Positions 35,531 to 47,983 are shown, counted from the stretch's first letter. The stretch: DNA of 64,000 nucleotides from Chrysomallon squamiferum (GCA_012295275.1 CM022672.1:22110628-22174627); one strand, 5' to 3'. Program-made: numbers and translations. The notes: generated by a model from the letters alone, not told the origin.

Positions 35531-35797
35531 TACTAACAGTGGTACTTGTATTAAAACAAAAATTAAAACGTAAGAAAAATTATCGTTAGCATTTTCTTAC
35601 TATTACCTTTCTTCCTTCAGTTTTTGTCTTCTGTTAGTACTAAGCATTGTTTCATCGTTAACAGTTAATGCAATTATATGGTTAACTGCTTCATCAGATT
35701 ATCTTGCACGTAACAAGAGAAAGTTTATTTATGCCTATAATCTTATCATATGCCTTATATAGCACTGTATTGTTTTTATATCGTTACACTGATCATT

Positions 35798-36076
35798 CTG
35801 ATAGACGTAATCACTGACGTATTTTTTTATTTATTTATTTATTTTTGTATTTATTTGCTTATCTGATAGACGTAATCACTGACGTATTTTTATTTATTTA
35901 TTTATTTGCTTATTTATTTATTTATTTTTTTATTTATTTGCTTATTTATAGATTTATCTGCTTATTTTTTTTTTTTTATTTATTTATTTTTTTGTTTATT
36001 TATTTATCTGTTTATTTATTTATTTATTTATTTGCTTATTTATTGATTTATCTGCTTATTTTTTTTTTTTTTTTTA
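35798..36076. repeat. TTTA field with two nested duplications
   Basis: CTGATAGACGTAATCACTGA, followed by CGTA and a TTTA run, occurs at about 35799 and 35863. A TTTGCTTATTTATWGATTTA block followed by TCTGCTTA occurs at about 35937 and 36031. The rest is TTTA, TTTG and T runs. Confidence 0.85.
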
Positions 36077-36158
36077 ATTATATGTTTATTTTTGCCTGTT
36101 TCATTTGTGGGTCTTCGTTTACCATCAGTGTTGTTAATGATGTGCGTGTAATAACAGG

Positions 36159-36483
36159 CCATAGTAATAGTTGTTGTAACAGCAATATTAGCAGTAATAA
36201 TAGCACTAGCAGCAACCACAGCCATAGCAACAGCAGTGGAATTATTGTAACAGTAACAATGGTAGGCTTGTAGTAGCAGCAATAGCAGTAAAAGTGGTAG
36301 TAGTGGTAGCAGCAGTGGCAATAGCAACAGCAACCCAGTAGTTGTTGTAGTAGCAGTAGCAGTAATAGCAGCGATAACAATAGCAGCGGCAACAGCAGCA
36401 GTAGCAGCAGCAGTATTAATTTTTGTACTAATAATTCTAGTAATAACATCAGTAATACAAGAGGTAGTAACAGTAACAGTAGT

Positions 36484-36514
<31 letters not shown>

Positions 36515-36566
36515 ATTGAAGTAGTAGTAGTAGTAGTGGTGATGATCGTAGTAGTAGTAGCAGTAG
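36159..36566. repeat. Degenerate AGY/AAY/GCA trinucleotide field, about 400 bp
   Basis: The longest in-phase triplet field in the window. One strand reads as Ser/Asn, the other as Leu or Thr/Ala runs. Frames up to 142 codons crossing it are artefacts. Confidence 0.9.
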
Positions 36567-37139
36567 TTTTTCTACATAGTGAGGATAGTTTCGCTTATTT
36601 CGTGCGGCTGTGTATAAAACAGTTCGTTAATTCAGGTTCTATGTGTCGTGTCGATAAATTATTTAAAACGTACAACTGAGTGACGTCATTTCAGCCTCAA
36701 GAGTAAAAGCAGCTGAAAGATATCAGGATATTCACGCTGCTTTGTCTGATTTTGAACAATTCGTCGTCATTTAAAACCTTTATCGCCATCATCAGCAATA
36801 TCAGTAGAACTATGGTCATCATTATCATCAGTATCATTGTAATTATCAGCGTCATATTCATTTTAATAACAAAGACCGAATACATTCCATGGATGGAGAA
36901 CGTAATAATTTTAGACATTGATTTTGTGAGTACTTGAAATGGGTGTACATTGTTTGAAAGGTATTTAGTAAAAAATAAATTGACGATATATTAACTATCA
37001 TATATACCCATATACAAACACAGACACACACACATATATACACACACACGCACACACACAGACCGGCAGTGTACTAGCATCAGCAGAAAAACTTCTTATG
37101 AACAGTATTATTATTAGTAGTAGTTTACGTAACTACATA

Positions 37140-37141
<2 letters not shown>

Positions 37142-37237
<96 letters not shown>

Positions 37238-37251
37238 ATCTATCTATCTAT
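37142..37251. repeat. (CT)n-(TATC)n array
   Basis: CT run at 37142-37227 (about 86 nt), then TATC units. Confidence 0.97.
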
Positions 37252-38355
<1,104 letters not shown>

Positions 38356-38364
38356 ACTTCTTCT

Positions 38365-38460
<96 letters not shown>
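38356..38460. repeat. (CTT)n-(CT)n array
   Basis: CTT units, then about 91 nt of CT. Confidence 0.97.
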
Positions 38461-38463
<3 letters not shown>

Positions 38464-38867
38464 TCTTCATTAACACCATCTGAACAACCGGCAAGTGAAA
38501 CTGTCCATAACATTTTTTTTTCTCACACTTTTAAAAGCTTCCATTTTTCCACTGTTTCCACACGGAATTTCTCTTTCTCACACACGCCAACCAGCATTTA
38601 ATGTTTTATTCATTGCTCACTGGCCTGTGCGATTTCCTGCAAACAACCTAATGGCTTTAGCGGGTAATTATAAAAGTATTTTGTAGCGGCGAGCTATCGA
38701 AGTAATTTGCACTAATCAGCGCAGACGTCATTAAGATTATGTGAGTATATTTGGTTTGTGAAGCCAATGTAGTCAAACAGAAAAGGATAGATATTAACTG
38801 AAGTCGTGTTTCGTTAACGTGTCTGAATCAGTGGGTAATTGAATGTCGTGTTCTTCGTATACAGATC
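38461..38867. other. Unique DNA with GC-richer part
   Basis: The segment at about 38580-38740 is complex and includes homeodomain-type AATTA cores and a GACGTCATTA motif. It has no coding features and is a candidate conserved non-coding sequence. Confidence 0.3.
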
Positions 38868-38899
38868 ATATATATATACACACATACATACATACACAT

Positions 38900-38962
<63 letters not shown>
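38868..38962. repeat. (CA)n/(TA)n compound microsatellite
   Basis: ATAC and CA units followed by about 46 nt of TA. Confidence 0.95.
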
Positions 38963-38965
<3 letters not shown>

Positions 38966-39318
38966 AGCCTAAGTATCGATGCATACAGCCTGAACAATCA
39001 TATCTACACGTAAAGTATTCATACATAAAGTCAAACAAACATACGCAAACGTGTCTTAAAAACTTGCATGTGTCTGTATATCTATTTCTGTCTCTGTCTA
39101 ACTGTCCATGTAGATGTCTGTTCTTTTTTCTGTCTGATTGTATGTATACGTACAAAATGTGAATGTAAACAAACAAAAAATTAGTCTAATAAAATCAAAA
39201 TTAAAATTATCAATTAATTATTAAAACATAATTAATTAACAAATTGAAACGTGCATAAATTCGCTGAAGGTTGAAGAACTATATATATATATATATAAAA
39301 CCAAGTATGTACTTTAGA

Positions 39319-39692
39319 CTTGAATATTCTCTGTTTTATGTACGTCTGATTAGACTCTGCACATAGAAAATATTCAGGAACGCACGGGCGCAGGAGGACA
39401 AAGTCCAGTCACAACCTCACAACCTCACAAACCCGTCAGATGCCGCTGACGAGACTCGAACGTATGACACCCATTCGGACGATGTTACCGTTCGGCCATG
39501 AGACAACCTTTAAAAAAAAGTTTCTCAACAACCGAAGGTGATCATCGCTTCCTACGAAGCACGCCGTTCTTTGTCTTTCGTCATTTTTGGGTGCATCTAT
39601 TTTTTGTGGGAAACCTGGCGAGAATGTAGTTTAGGATTGTTGATATACTCTGTCTTATGTACGTCTGATTAGACTCTACACATAGACAATGT
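39319..39692 (-). mobile_element. tRNA-derived SINE-like element with duplicated tail
   Basis: The minus strand, read from about 39510 towards 39378, shows a Pol III A box (TGGCCGAACGG) and then a B box (CGTTCGAGTCTCG), in tRNA-like order and spacing. Further along the minus strand is a tail containing AGTCTAATCAGACGTACATA (about 39330-39366). The same 50-bp tail, about 85 percent identical by eye, also lies on the other side of the head at about 39639-39690, 320 bp away. Inference: a SINE inserted next to, or tandemly joined to, a second copy whose tail survives. The family cannot be named from this window. A (TATG)n array borders one end. Confidence 0.5.
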
Positions 39693-39783
39693 GTATGTAT
39701 GTATGTATGTATGTATGTATGTATGTATGTATGTATGTATGTATGTATGTATGTATGTGTGTGTGTATGTATGTATGTATGTA
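39691..39783. repeat. (TATG)n microsatellite
   Basis: About 22 TATG/GTAT units with a short GT break. Confidence 0.95.
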
Positions 39784-40165
39784 AATAAAATAAAAATTTC
39801 CCACATGGATTTCAGTCATAGTAAACGAACCCGGAACCTTCCAGTCTTAAAAAAAACCCTTCTTTAAAACAAAGAGATTCTCAGACTGATAGATGAGATT
39901 GGCAATTAATCTGAAATATTTCAAAACCCACCCACGTCATTTAGAAAATACCATGTTCGTCGGTGCTAATACTGTTTCTGTTTCGTGTGAAAAAGTACAC
40001 TCAATAATGACGTCAAATCGCGAGATTAAATGGTCTAAATAAAGAAAAGACCTTTCACGTAATTTTCTCTCCCAGCACTTCACCGTTTAAGGAAATGGAA
40101 AACATTTATAGAAATCTAACCCTTTGTTCTTTTGTTGTGGTGTTGTTGTTGGGTTTTTTGAGGGG
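39784..40165. other. Unique DNA, no gene seen
   Basis: No element or open frame of note. Confidence 0.5.
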
Positions 40166-40166
40166 T

Positions 40167-40168
<2 letters not shown>

Positions 40169-40198
<30 letters not shown>

Positions 40199-40265
40199 CC
40201 GGTATATATATATATATATTTCTCGTTACTATTTAAGGAAGTTATTTTTATTTTTATTTTTTGTA

Positions 40266-40319
<54 letters not shown>

Positions 40320-40323
40320 GTCT

Positions 40324-40357
<34 letters not shown>

Positions 40358-40383
40358 CAGGTTCAATAACAACAAAATAGAAA

Positions 40384-40430
<47 letters not shown>
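40169..40430. repeat. Poly-T / TA / TTA / poly-T / poly-A cluster
   Basis: T30 at 40169-40198, TA at 40204-40220, TTA at 40265-40319, T29 at 40329-40357 and A45 at 40386-40430. Two open frames across it encode F, I, Y and K runs. Confidence 0.93.
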
Positions 40431-40432
<2 letters not shown>

Positions 40433-40630
40433 ATTATAACAACGTGAGAAAAATCTCCCAGAAAAGAAAGACAGACAGAACAGAAAACGAAAAGAGCATG
40501 GCAGTATAACTTATACCACGAGCATTAATCACAAGAGCAAAGCTGGAACGGGAAATATATCGAGGGAATGATACAAGAAGCACTGACTCATTTGGCCATA
40601 TATGAACGCTCTGACTTCAATAAGCATCCT

Positions 40631-41207
40631 TGACGTTACAAATTAACTATGGCAGTCTGTCTTTAAAAATAAAGCTCCTTGCCAAACATAACGTAATAAA
40701 TTAACTATGGCAGTCTATCTTTAAAAATAAGCTCCTTGCCAAACATAACGTAATAAATTAACTATGGCAGTCTATCTTTAAAAATAAAGCTCCTTGCCAA
40801 ACATAACGTAATAAATTAACTGACATTCCACCTTCAGAAATTAGCTCCCTTCTATACATGATAGTGCAAGTTATCTTCAAAAATAAGCTCCACTCTAAAC
40901 ATGACGTTGCAAATTAACTATGGTAGTCCATCTTCAAAAATACGGTCCCTGCCAAACATGACGTTTCTAATAAACTAAGGCAGAAAGTTAAAAATAAGCT
41001 CCCTGCCAAAATGACGTTTCTCATTAACTATGGCAGAAAGCTAAAAATAAGGTCACTGCCAAACATGACGTTTCCAAATTAACTATGGCATAAAGTTAAA
41101 AATAAGCTCCCTGCCAAACATGACCTTTCTCATTAACTAAGGCATAAAGTTAAAAATAAGCTCCCTGCCAAACATGACGTTTCTAATTAATTATAGCAGA
41201 AAGTAAA

Positions 41208-41212
<5 letters not shown>
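40631..41212 (+). repeat. Minisatellite, about 10.5 copies of a 53-58-bp unit
   Basis: Units start with TGACGTTNCNAATTAACTA or TAACGTAATAAATTAACTA and carry TATGGCAG, AAAAATAAGCTCC and CTGCCAAACA. Starts are near 40631, 40689, 40746, 40804, 40859, 40902, 40959, 41012, 41066, 41121 and 41175. The first block has 57-58-bp units with a CAGTCTATCTTTAAAAATA centre. The second has 53-55-bp units with CAGAAAGTTAAAAATA, so two subfamilies are arranged in blocks. A (AAT)n array grows directly from the last unit. Confidence 0.93.

Positions 41213-41264
<52 letters not shown>
41208..41264. repeat. (AAT)n microsatellite
   Basis: About 18 AAT units starting inside the AAAAATAA motif of the last minisatellite unit, which suggests expansion from that seed. 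Confidence 0.95.
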
Positions 41265-41265
<1 letters not shown>

Positions 41266-41640
41266 TAGTTTTTAAACCGTCAAAGCATACGACAACAAAA
41301 AGGTAAACGTACTCCCATGGCGACACTTTCACCACGTTTTCATCGACAGCGCAATTTACAGTCTTATAAACAGTTTACGTTGATCCCTCATTCATGTTTT
41401 AGCAGAAAGGTAACGCCTCACTGAACATACATATTTCCTGTTTATCTGTTGCTGTGGTTACTGTATCGATTATCGTTTAAGGTATGCTTATAACCCGATA
41501 CTTTCACCGTGCCTGTCTTAATATACTCTTGTTGTACTTCGTTTATATTTTAAATTATTTATAGATTTAGTGATCAACGCTATACAGCTGCTTTTCTGTG
41601 TCTAATTACGTAAATAAAATGACACACGTGTGTAATTATA
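41265..41640. other. Unique DNA, no gene seen
   Basis: Ordinary complex sequence without a recognised feature. Confidence 0.5.
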
Positions 41641-41975
41641 ATATATGTGTACATTTATACCCTTATAAATGTATATACATAGATACCTATCTTCGTACAT
41701 GCACATACACACACATACACACACGAACACACACACACATATATAGACACACATAGTTATATGCATACATCCATACATATATATATATTATATATATATA
41801 TTATATATACATATATACACACACAAACATACACACAGATACACACAAACACTTATAACAATCATATATATGTAATAATACACACAAACATAAACACACA
41901 CACAAACACACATACATTCTTACATGCATATACACTACATACATATCCGAATACAAACATGAACGCACTAAAGTA
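41641..41975. repeat. Degenerate ACAC/ATAC/TATA field
   Basis: Loose CA, ATAC and TA repeats. Open frames on both strands are repeat-encoded. Confidence 0.85.
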
Positions 41976-42179
41976 TACACAAAGCTAAATGGACACCAGT
42001 AAAAAAAATAATAACACAATACCAACATGTCAACTGAACTAATGTCCCCGCATAAACAAACAAACAGTCGCATTGTGATCACATACTCCACTGATTATGT
42101 CACAGTCATTTCAAAACACTGATTACACGGATTACGGTAATGTCTAAATATTAGTTTTAAAGAATTGCTTTTTTATTTC

Positions 42180-42380
42180 TGACATAAGTCAGCATCCCGA
42201 AAAAAAAACGGCCATCTTACTTACCACCATAGAGGTATGAATTTGTATATTGACTTTCGTCAGGTATGTGAACTTGTATTGATCTTGGAACCAGATGGAA
42301 ATGCAAATATCAACATACAAAAAGGTAATATCGATTTTAAGTTTGCGAGTTCATCATGGGCGTTCAAGATGGCGGACCCG
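42180..42380. other. Unique segment with GCCATCTT/AAGATGGC inverted pair and a short duplication
   Basis: GCCATCTT near 42212 and AAGATGGC near 42368 are inverted repeats about 155 bp apart. Between them AGGTATG-N-ATTTGTATTGA-type sequence is tandemly duplicated (about 42233 and 42263). AAGATGGC is also the core of the YY1 motif. It may be a small degraded element. Confidence 0.3.
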
Positions 42381-43466
42381 GCAAAAATAATTTAGATAAT
42401 GAAAGAAAGAAAAAAAACCAAATAGCTGTGAAATAGCAGAAATGGAATGGTAATGAAGAAGATTTTATAAGAAATCAAAATTGAAAAGACTTCAGTTTTT
42501 GGTCAGTACTTAGTGTGTGTATAAATTTTGTAAAATATATGCTTAAAGCTACTCTACACAAACAAATCCGTGTTACTACTTTAAACCGAGCGATAATGAT
42601 AAATTATGTATATTATGAACACCCACGTAGATACAAGGTTATGCCTATATACACACACACACACACACACACACATAAATATGCATGCAGAGAAACAGAC
42701 ATACAGACACACACACACACAGTGTGCAAGATGATATAATATTTCTGATGTGCATGTGTATAGATAAAACGAAATAAATACGAAGTAAAAACAACCGCTT
42801 GATAAATCTTTTCCAGATACCTAATGGGAAAGACCTCTATGAAAAAATATATATATAATAATATATCTTTAATCAACACATTTCTAAAATAGGATTAAAA
42901 AGTCGACTTAATCATATCGACCTTCTGCAGAATTTACCATCTCATCGAGATTACAAGAAAAATACTCTGAACAAGGCAATACTTAACAAGCATTCGCACT
43001 CTAGTATCATGTACAATAACACCGGTCAAAAGAAGAAAAAGAAGAAAAATTTATAAAAGCCAGCGACAGAAAGGAAATAAATATCCATCAAACGATCGAT
43101 TCCGAACTCTCCCTTTTTGTGCGGAAAAACAAAAACGACTCAATCCTTGCGGGGTCTGGTCAAAACAAACTCGGACAGTGGTCAGACGTGAAGGACATGC
43201 GGAATTAATATCGTCATAGAAAAGATATGTTTCTTGTGGTCGTGGTTTCTGAAGCTGTCAAGCGCTGTGAACCGGTTATTGGGAAGCTGTCAGACAAAAC
43301 ATGTTTATCTCGGCAATAAGGGAACAGACGTCTCAAGGTTTCTCGAAGATAGCGTCAACTGTTTGATGCGTCGACTGTTTGATGGTCATTAAGACTTAAT
43401 AAATCAGCTGGTTAATAACAGATTAAAGAAACATGTCAAAACATCCTTTTGTTGTTTGTTACGTAA
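42381..43466. other. Unique DNA with short CA patches
   Basis: CA patches at 42651-42674 and about 42708-42721. The segment at about 43075-43400 is complex and CpG-containing without a recognised element. Confidence 0.4.
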
Positions 43467-43584
43467 AGTAGTAGCAGCAGCAGCAGAAGCAGCAGTGGCA
43501 GTAGTAGTAATGGTGTAGTAGTAGAAGTAGTAATAATATAATTATTGTTGTTAATTGTAGTAGTAGCAGCAGTAGTATTAGTAC

Positions 43585-43632
<48 letters not shown>

Positions 43633-43755
43633 GAGTGACACTAGTAATAATAGCAGTGGTAGTTGAAGTAAAAATAAATATAATGGTATAAGTTTTAACA
43701 GTATATTAGTAATAGATGTAGACGCAGATGTAGTACTAGTAGTAGTAAAAGAAGT
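43467..43755. repeat. Degenerate trinucleotide field (TAG/CAG/AAT)
   Basis: About 290 bp of in-phase triplets including a pure AAT run near 43586-43629. The minus frame reads as Leu, Thr/Ser and Tyr runs. Confidence 0.9.
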
Positions 43756-44012
43756 AGTAAAGAAGCAACAAGAGCAAAAATAGCCGTAACGCAAGAAAAG
43801 CCATAGATTTATTTAGTGTTTATGTATGTTTAAAGGATTTCGGAGAAAATTAAATTTTAAAGACTTATAAAGTTTATAATTAATTTAACATACAAGGGCT
43901 CACCTTTACTTGAAATCTTTCACTGAACAGTAAATCCAGATAAAAGCAAATATAAGCAGTTATCATTCTAGACTAAAACACGATACTAGTGTTACTACGT
44001 TAATATTTGTTT

Positions 44013-44041
44013 TGACGTCATAAAGACGCGACCTTTAACCT
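44013..44041 (+). promoter_or_regulatory. CRE plus GACCTTTAACCT composite motif, second copy
   Basis: TGACGTCA at 44013-44020 is followed after 9 nt by GACCTTTAACCT at 44030-44041. The same two blocks with the same 9-nt gap lie at 2267-2295. The 9-nt spacers differ between the copies. Confidence 0.45.
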
Positions 44042-44137
44042 TATTACGGAAACACACGAAGTCGTCTACGGTTTTGAAATTTTTGTTTTTAAATTTGTTC
44101 TTTATGTCTTCGATAGTTTGTTTATTCTTGTATTATT

Positions 44138-44272
44138 TATTTATTTATTTTCATTTTTAATGTTTAATTAGTATATTTTACTTACATATTTATTTATTTA
44201 TTTATTTATTTAGTATATTTTTGTTAACCTGGTACGGAAATATACCAAATTATTGCTTTAGTTTATTTACAT

Positions 44273-44307
<35 letters not shown>

Positions 44308-44310
44308 TTT
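44138..44310. repeat. (TTTA)n field
   Basis: Three TTTA arrays (about 44138-44150, 44189-44215 and 44271-44310) separated by short unique DNA. Confidence 0.88.
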
Positions 44311-44778
44311 TGAACGAGCATGGAATCGATCGAAGCAGCTAAGAATGATGTCATCATTTCCAGATTTGCGCAATCTTTTATTTTTTTTTATTGTAATTTT
44401 TTTTTTTTTTTTCATCATTACTAATGCTTTAAACAGCACCGCTGTCATTGTAATGAACGTCATTAAGTAACCGAGTAAAGGAGTAACGTAACTAACTCGA
44501 ACATATCTTTACCATTCCTAGTGCGCGTCTTTATTAATTTAGAAGCTCAGACGTTGAGCGTATATCTGGTGGATTGTTTTCACTTTGTTAGGACTACATT
44601 TGTCTTCTGTCATCAGTATCGATCCCAGTCTTTAGTTTTTACTGACAGACTCAGACGTTTCTGCTTAGTGTCACCGCAACTCTTCTATCTACTCTTGTTA
44701 AGCCGTGTTCACATTTTGACGATTTGCAGTAACGATCAATAACGTAACAGCTTCCAGTCAGACCCTGTTTTTCTATCT

Positions 44779-44779
<1 letters not shown>
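44311..44779. other. Unique DNA, no gene seen
   Basis: A poly-T run near 44397-44412. The 73-codon plus frame at 44521-44742 has no recognisable domain. Confidence 0.45.

Positions 44780-44807
<28 letters not shown>
44780..44807. repeat. Poly-T tract (28 nt)
   Basis: Uninterrupted T homopolymer immediately upstream of the next tandem repeat. Confidence 0.93.
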
Positions 44808-44813
<6 letters not shown>

Positions 44814-44828
44814 GAAAAGAAAAAGAAA

Positions 44829-45420
44829 TCTCAGTCGTCCTTTTTAGCTCAAATCGCATAAATTTTGGAGCCTCTCGTCAAAAAGAGGTAAAATTGATCA
44901 AGGGTTTAAAAAGATCGTTACAAAATATCGTGTCACGTGTGTTCTTCGGTCGTAGGCCTAATTTACAAATTAATTAACTCTACGTTTGCGCCCGTGGTTT
45001 CGGCGCAGTCGTCAAACCTTTCATCTTTCAGAACGAGTCGTATAAAAGAAAAACAGCAACACAGATCAAGGGTTAAAACAAATCGTTAGAAAATATCGAG
45101 TCGTTTGAATTAACCTATATTCTGCAAATAAACTAACGATTGGTTTATGTTGGCACTTTCAGTACTGTAATTAAATTCTTCCCCTTTTAAAAGTAGTCGT
45201 TAAAAGATAATTTAAAAAAAAAAAAAAAAAAAAAAATAAAAAAAAAAAAAATCTCAAATGAAATACAGATCATAGGTTAAAAGAGATCGTTACAAAAAAT
45301 ATCGGGTCTTCCGAATTCACCTGCATTCTGCAAATAAACTAACGATCCGTTTGTGCTGGCATTTTCAGCACGAAATTCGATTGCTGGAGGACGAATAACT
45401 GAATAGTTCGTCGATAACAG
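44829..45420 (+). repeat. Diverged tandem repeat, three copies of about 167-204 bp
   Basis: GATCAAGGGTTTAAAAAGAT at 44897 recurs with changes at 45064 and 45268, each time followed by CGTTASAAAATATCG. Copies 2 and 3 also share ATTCTGCAAATAAACTAACG and a TTGGCACTTTCAG-type end. Copy 3 is preceded by an expanded poly-A (45214-45251). Confidence 0.75.
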
Positions 45421-45511
45421 ATCAACTGCAGTCCATTAGTTAATTGTTGCGTCAAATTTTATGCAAACATTCCGCAAAACGTTTTCTTTAAAACCATTGT
45501 CGTATGTACAC

Positions 45512-45545
45512 AGCGGCATAAACAGTGGCATAAACAGTGGCATAA
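45512..45545 (+). repeat. 12-bp tandem repeat, about 2.8 copies
   Basis: GGCATAAACAGT repeats, starting near 45512. Confidence 0.85.
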
Positions 45546-45738
45546 TGGAAATAAAAATGTTAGTGAAAAATAAACGGTGATAAATGAAAGCAAGATACAT
45601 TAAATGAGTCTGTAAATTAATGAATTTAGTTGTGGCTTTTTTGTGTGTTGTTGTTGTTTTATTAGGTTTTTTTTTTATTTTATTTAGCTATGTATGTAAT
45701 TAGTTAGTCACCCATCACTGAATTTTATTTAGCTTTTC

Positions 45739-45743
<5 letters not shown>

Positions 45744-45794
<51 letters not shown>

Positions 45795-45850
45795 TAATGT
45801 AATTAGATAATAACATACGAATTTACTCTTTATTTATTTATTTATTTATC
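45744..45850. repeat. (TA)n and TTTA repeats
   Basis: TA run of about 44 nt at 45744-45787, then TTTA units near 45828-45849. Confidence 0.93.
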
Positions 45851-46039
45851 TTTTTTATTTTTGAACCTTTTTTTTGTATGCTTTGTTTTTGTGAATTCGT
45901 TTTTTTTAGTTCACTGATTTGTTTATTAATATTTATTTTATTTTTTCCGATCTCGTATATCTAACTATGAACTGTCCAGTCTTAACCAGTACGTTTCATC
46001 ATTCGAAAGTTAGGAAATCTACCCCCACACAAAGCACTT

Positions 46040-46082
46040 TAAAAAAAAAAAAAAAGATTTAAAAAAAAAAAAAAAAAAAAAA
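46040..46082. repeat. Poly-A pair
   Basis: Two A runs separated by GATTT. Confidence 0.9.
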
Positions 46083-46199
46083 TAACCTGACTCAAATTAC
46101 TCTGCACTAAAAGCCGTCTCTAACACGTACACATTACGGTAACTGATAGCACGCACATTAACGGCAATTACAATTAATTTCTAAGTATATTTTACGAAG

Positions 46200-46360
46200 C
46201 ACTCAGATATTGGTGGTAAGTTGTCTGTGGGGCGAAAGGTTTCGTCCGTATTCCGACAGCGGTAACGAAGCAAATAATGACCAACGCGAACAGAGCCAAC
46301 AATGACCTTTCGTTATGCAAATGAGTAATAAGATAATAGCCCGTCTAGGATGGGCAGTGT
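46200..46360. promoter_or_regulatory. GC-richer island with an octamer (POU) motif
   Basis: Complex, CpG-containing sequence with ATGCAAAT near 46315-46322, the canonical POU octamer. No open frame. Enhancer function is inferred only. Confidence 0.3.
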
Positions 46361-46449
46361 GACTCAGTTAAAGTGTGCAGTCTATTCCTGACAGAAAGAT
46401 GAACAGAAAATGTGTTTATTTCCTAATAGTGCATGTCATAAAGGAAAGT

Positions 46450-46572
46450 GGTTGTTGTGGTAGTTCTAGAGGTCGTTGTAGTAGTGGTTGTAGTAGAGTT
46501 GATAGTAGTAGTAGTAGTAGTAGTAGTGGTTGTAGTAGTAGTAGTAGCAGCAGCAGTGGTAGTCTTATTAGT
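46450..46572. repeat. Trinucleotide field (AGT/GGT/TGT)
   Basis: In-phase triplets reading as Ser/Gly/Cys on the plus strand. Confidence 0.9.
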
Positions 46573-46644
46573 AACATTTGCTTTTATATATTTTATTATC
46601 CTGTATCTGTATATGTATTAGTGGATGAATAAATATATGAATAT

Positions 46645-46645
<1 letters not shown>

Positions 46646-46697
<52 letters not shown>
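46646..46697. repeat. (CA)n microsatellite, 52 nt
   Basis: About 26 CA units. Confidence 0.97.
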
Positions 46698-46699
<2 letters not shown>

Positions 46700-46789
46700 T
46701 GTATGGCTATGTATGTATATGGATGTATACTGTTGTTTATTATTCCTTTACATCACATCTTTTTTACCCAGTATTGCTACCAATTTGAA

Positions 46790-46996
46790 CCTCTATAAGA
46801 ATGACGTAATAATGTTTCCGCAGACGAGGTAACCGCGGGACGAATCTCCTCGCCATAACGAAATTAGATGAGCTGCTCGATAATCGTGTGTCCGTAATGA
46901 AATAATATCTGTCACAGCGTCAATGTGACGATTAATCTGCAGACTGACACTTAGCAGAAACTTCGGTTACGCATCCAGCTTAACACTTCGTTGTGT
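46790..46996. other. GC-richer unique island
   Basis: About 200 bp of CpG-containing complex DNA with AATTA-type cores, immediately upstream of the 37-bp minisatellite. Candidate conserved non-coding element by composition only. Confidence 0.3.
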
Positions 46997-46997
46997 A

Positions 46998-47600
46998 ATA
47001 GCTGTCGACTTTTTTTCTTGAACGGCAATAGTTTTCGACTCAGAACTCTGCATCGTCGATAGTAACAATTTTCGACTGAAAATTCGACATAATGCTTTGT
47101 AATAGTTTTCGACTCAGAACTCTGCATCGTCGATAGTAACAGTTTTCGACTGAAAATTCGACATAATGCTTTGTACTAGTTTTCGACTGAAAATTCTTCA
47201 TCATGCTTTGTACTAGTTTTCGACTGAAAATTCTTCATCATGCTTTGTACTAGTTTTCGACTGAAAATTCTTTGCCATGCATGGTGATAGTTATCGACTG
47301 AAAACCTTTTTTCGGAAATGGTAACAGTTTTCGATTCAGAACTTTTTATCGTTAATTGTCAACTGAAAATTCTTTATCGTGCACGGCAATAGCTGTCGAA
47401 TGAATGAACACCTTTTTCTCGTGAATGGTAATAAATTCAGAACTTTTCATAGTTCATGGTAATAGCTGTTTATTGAAAACTTTTTATCAGACAAGGTAGT
47501 AGCTGTCAACTGAATTTTTTTTTACTTGTGCATGATTAATATAGCTGTCAACTGAAAATTCTTTAATGTTAATGGTAAAAACTGTAATATTGTCATGTAC
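46998..47600 (+). repeat. Minisatellite, about 14-16 copies of a 37-bp unit
   Basis: The core unit is TAGTTTTCGACTGAAAATTC followed by TTCATCATGCTTTGTAC, with pure copies starting at 47174, 47211 and 47248. The 5' part shows a 74-bp (2 x 37) higher-order unit: a CGACTCAGAACTCTGCATCG half alternates with a CGACTGAAAATTCGACATAA half, starting at 47027 and 47101. Copies after about 47300 are increasingly diverged. Confidence 0.93.
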
Positions 47601-47890
47601 GAGGAAAAAACCAAGATTGGTTAGTTTCGGCAATGGAACGTTTTAATGGAAACTGACGTCAAAAGGAACTGGAATCTGTAAATATAAATATGAATTATTT
47701 GTGAACTGATGATGACGCTGGTGGACTAAATCAGAGCTGGTGATGATGTTGCGACAGAGCACAATTTGGATGTATCAGTATTGTTGCAATTATATAAGAA
47801 ACCCGTAGTGGCCACAATGTTAATTAACAATGAATGTATACTAATGAAAAATGTATTCCTGATAATTAGAACTCAGAAAGAATATACATG
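47601..47890. other. Unique DNA, no gene seen
   Basis: No recognised feature. Confidence 0.5.
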
Positions 47891-47952
47891 CTACATACAT
47901 ACATACATACATACATTCATACATTCATATTCATACATCATACATACATACA

Positions 47953-47983
<31 letters not shown>

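Noticed and set aside
40631-41212. Regularly spaced repeat array resembling a CRISPR locus
   Set aside because: Units are contiguous with no unique spacers, and the context is eukaryotic. It is a minisatellite.
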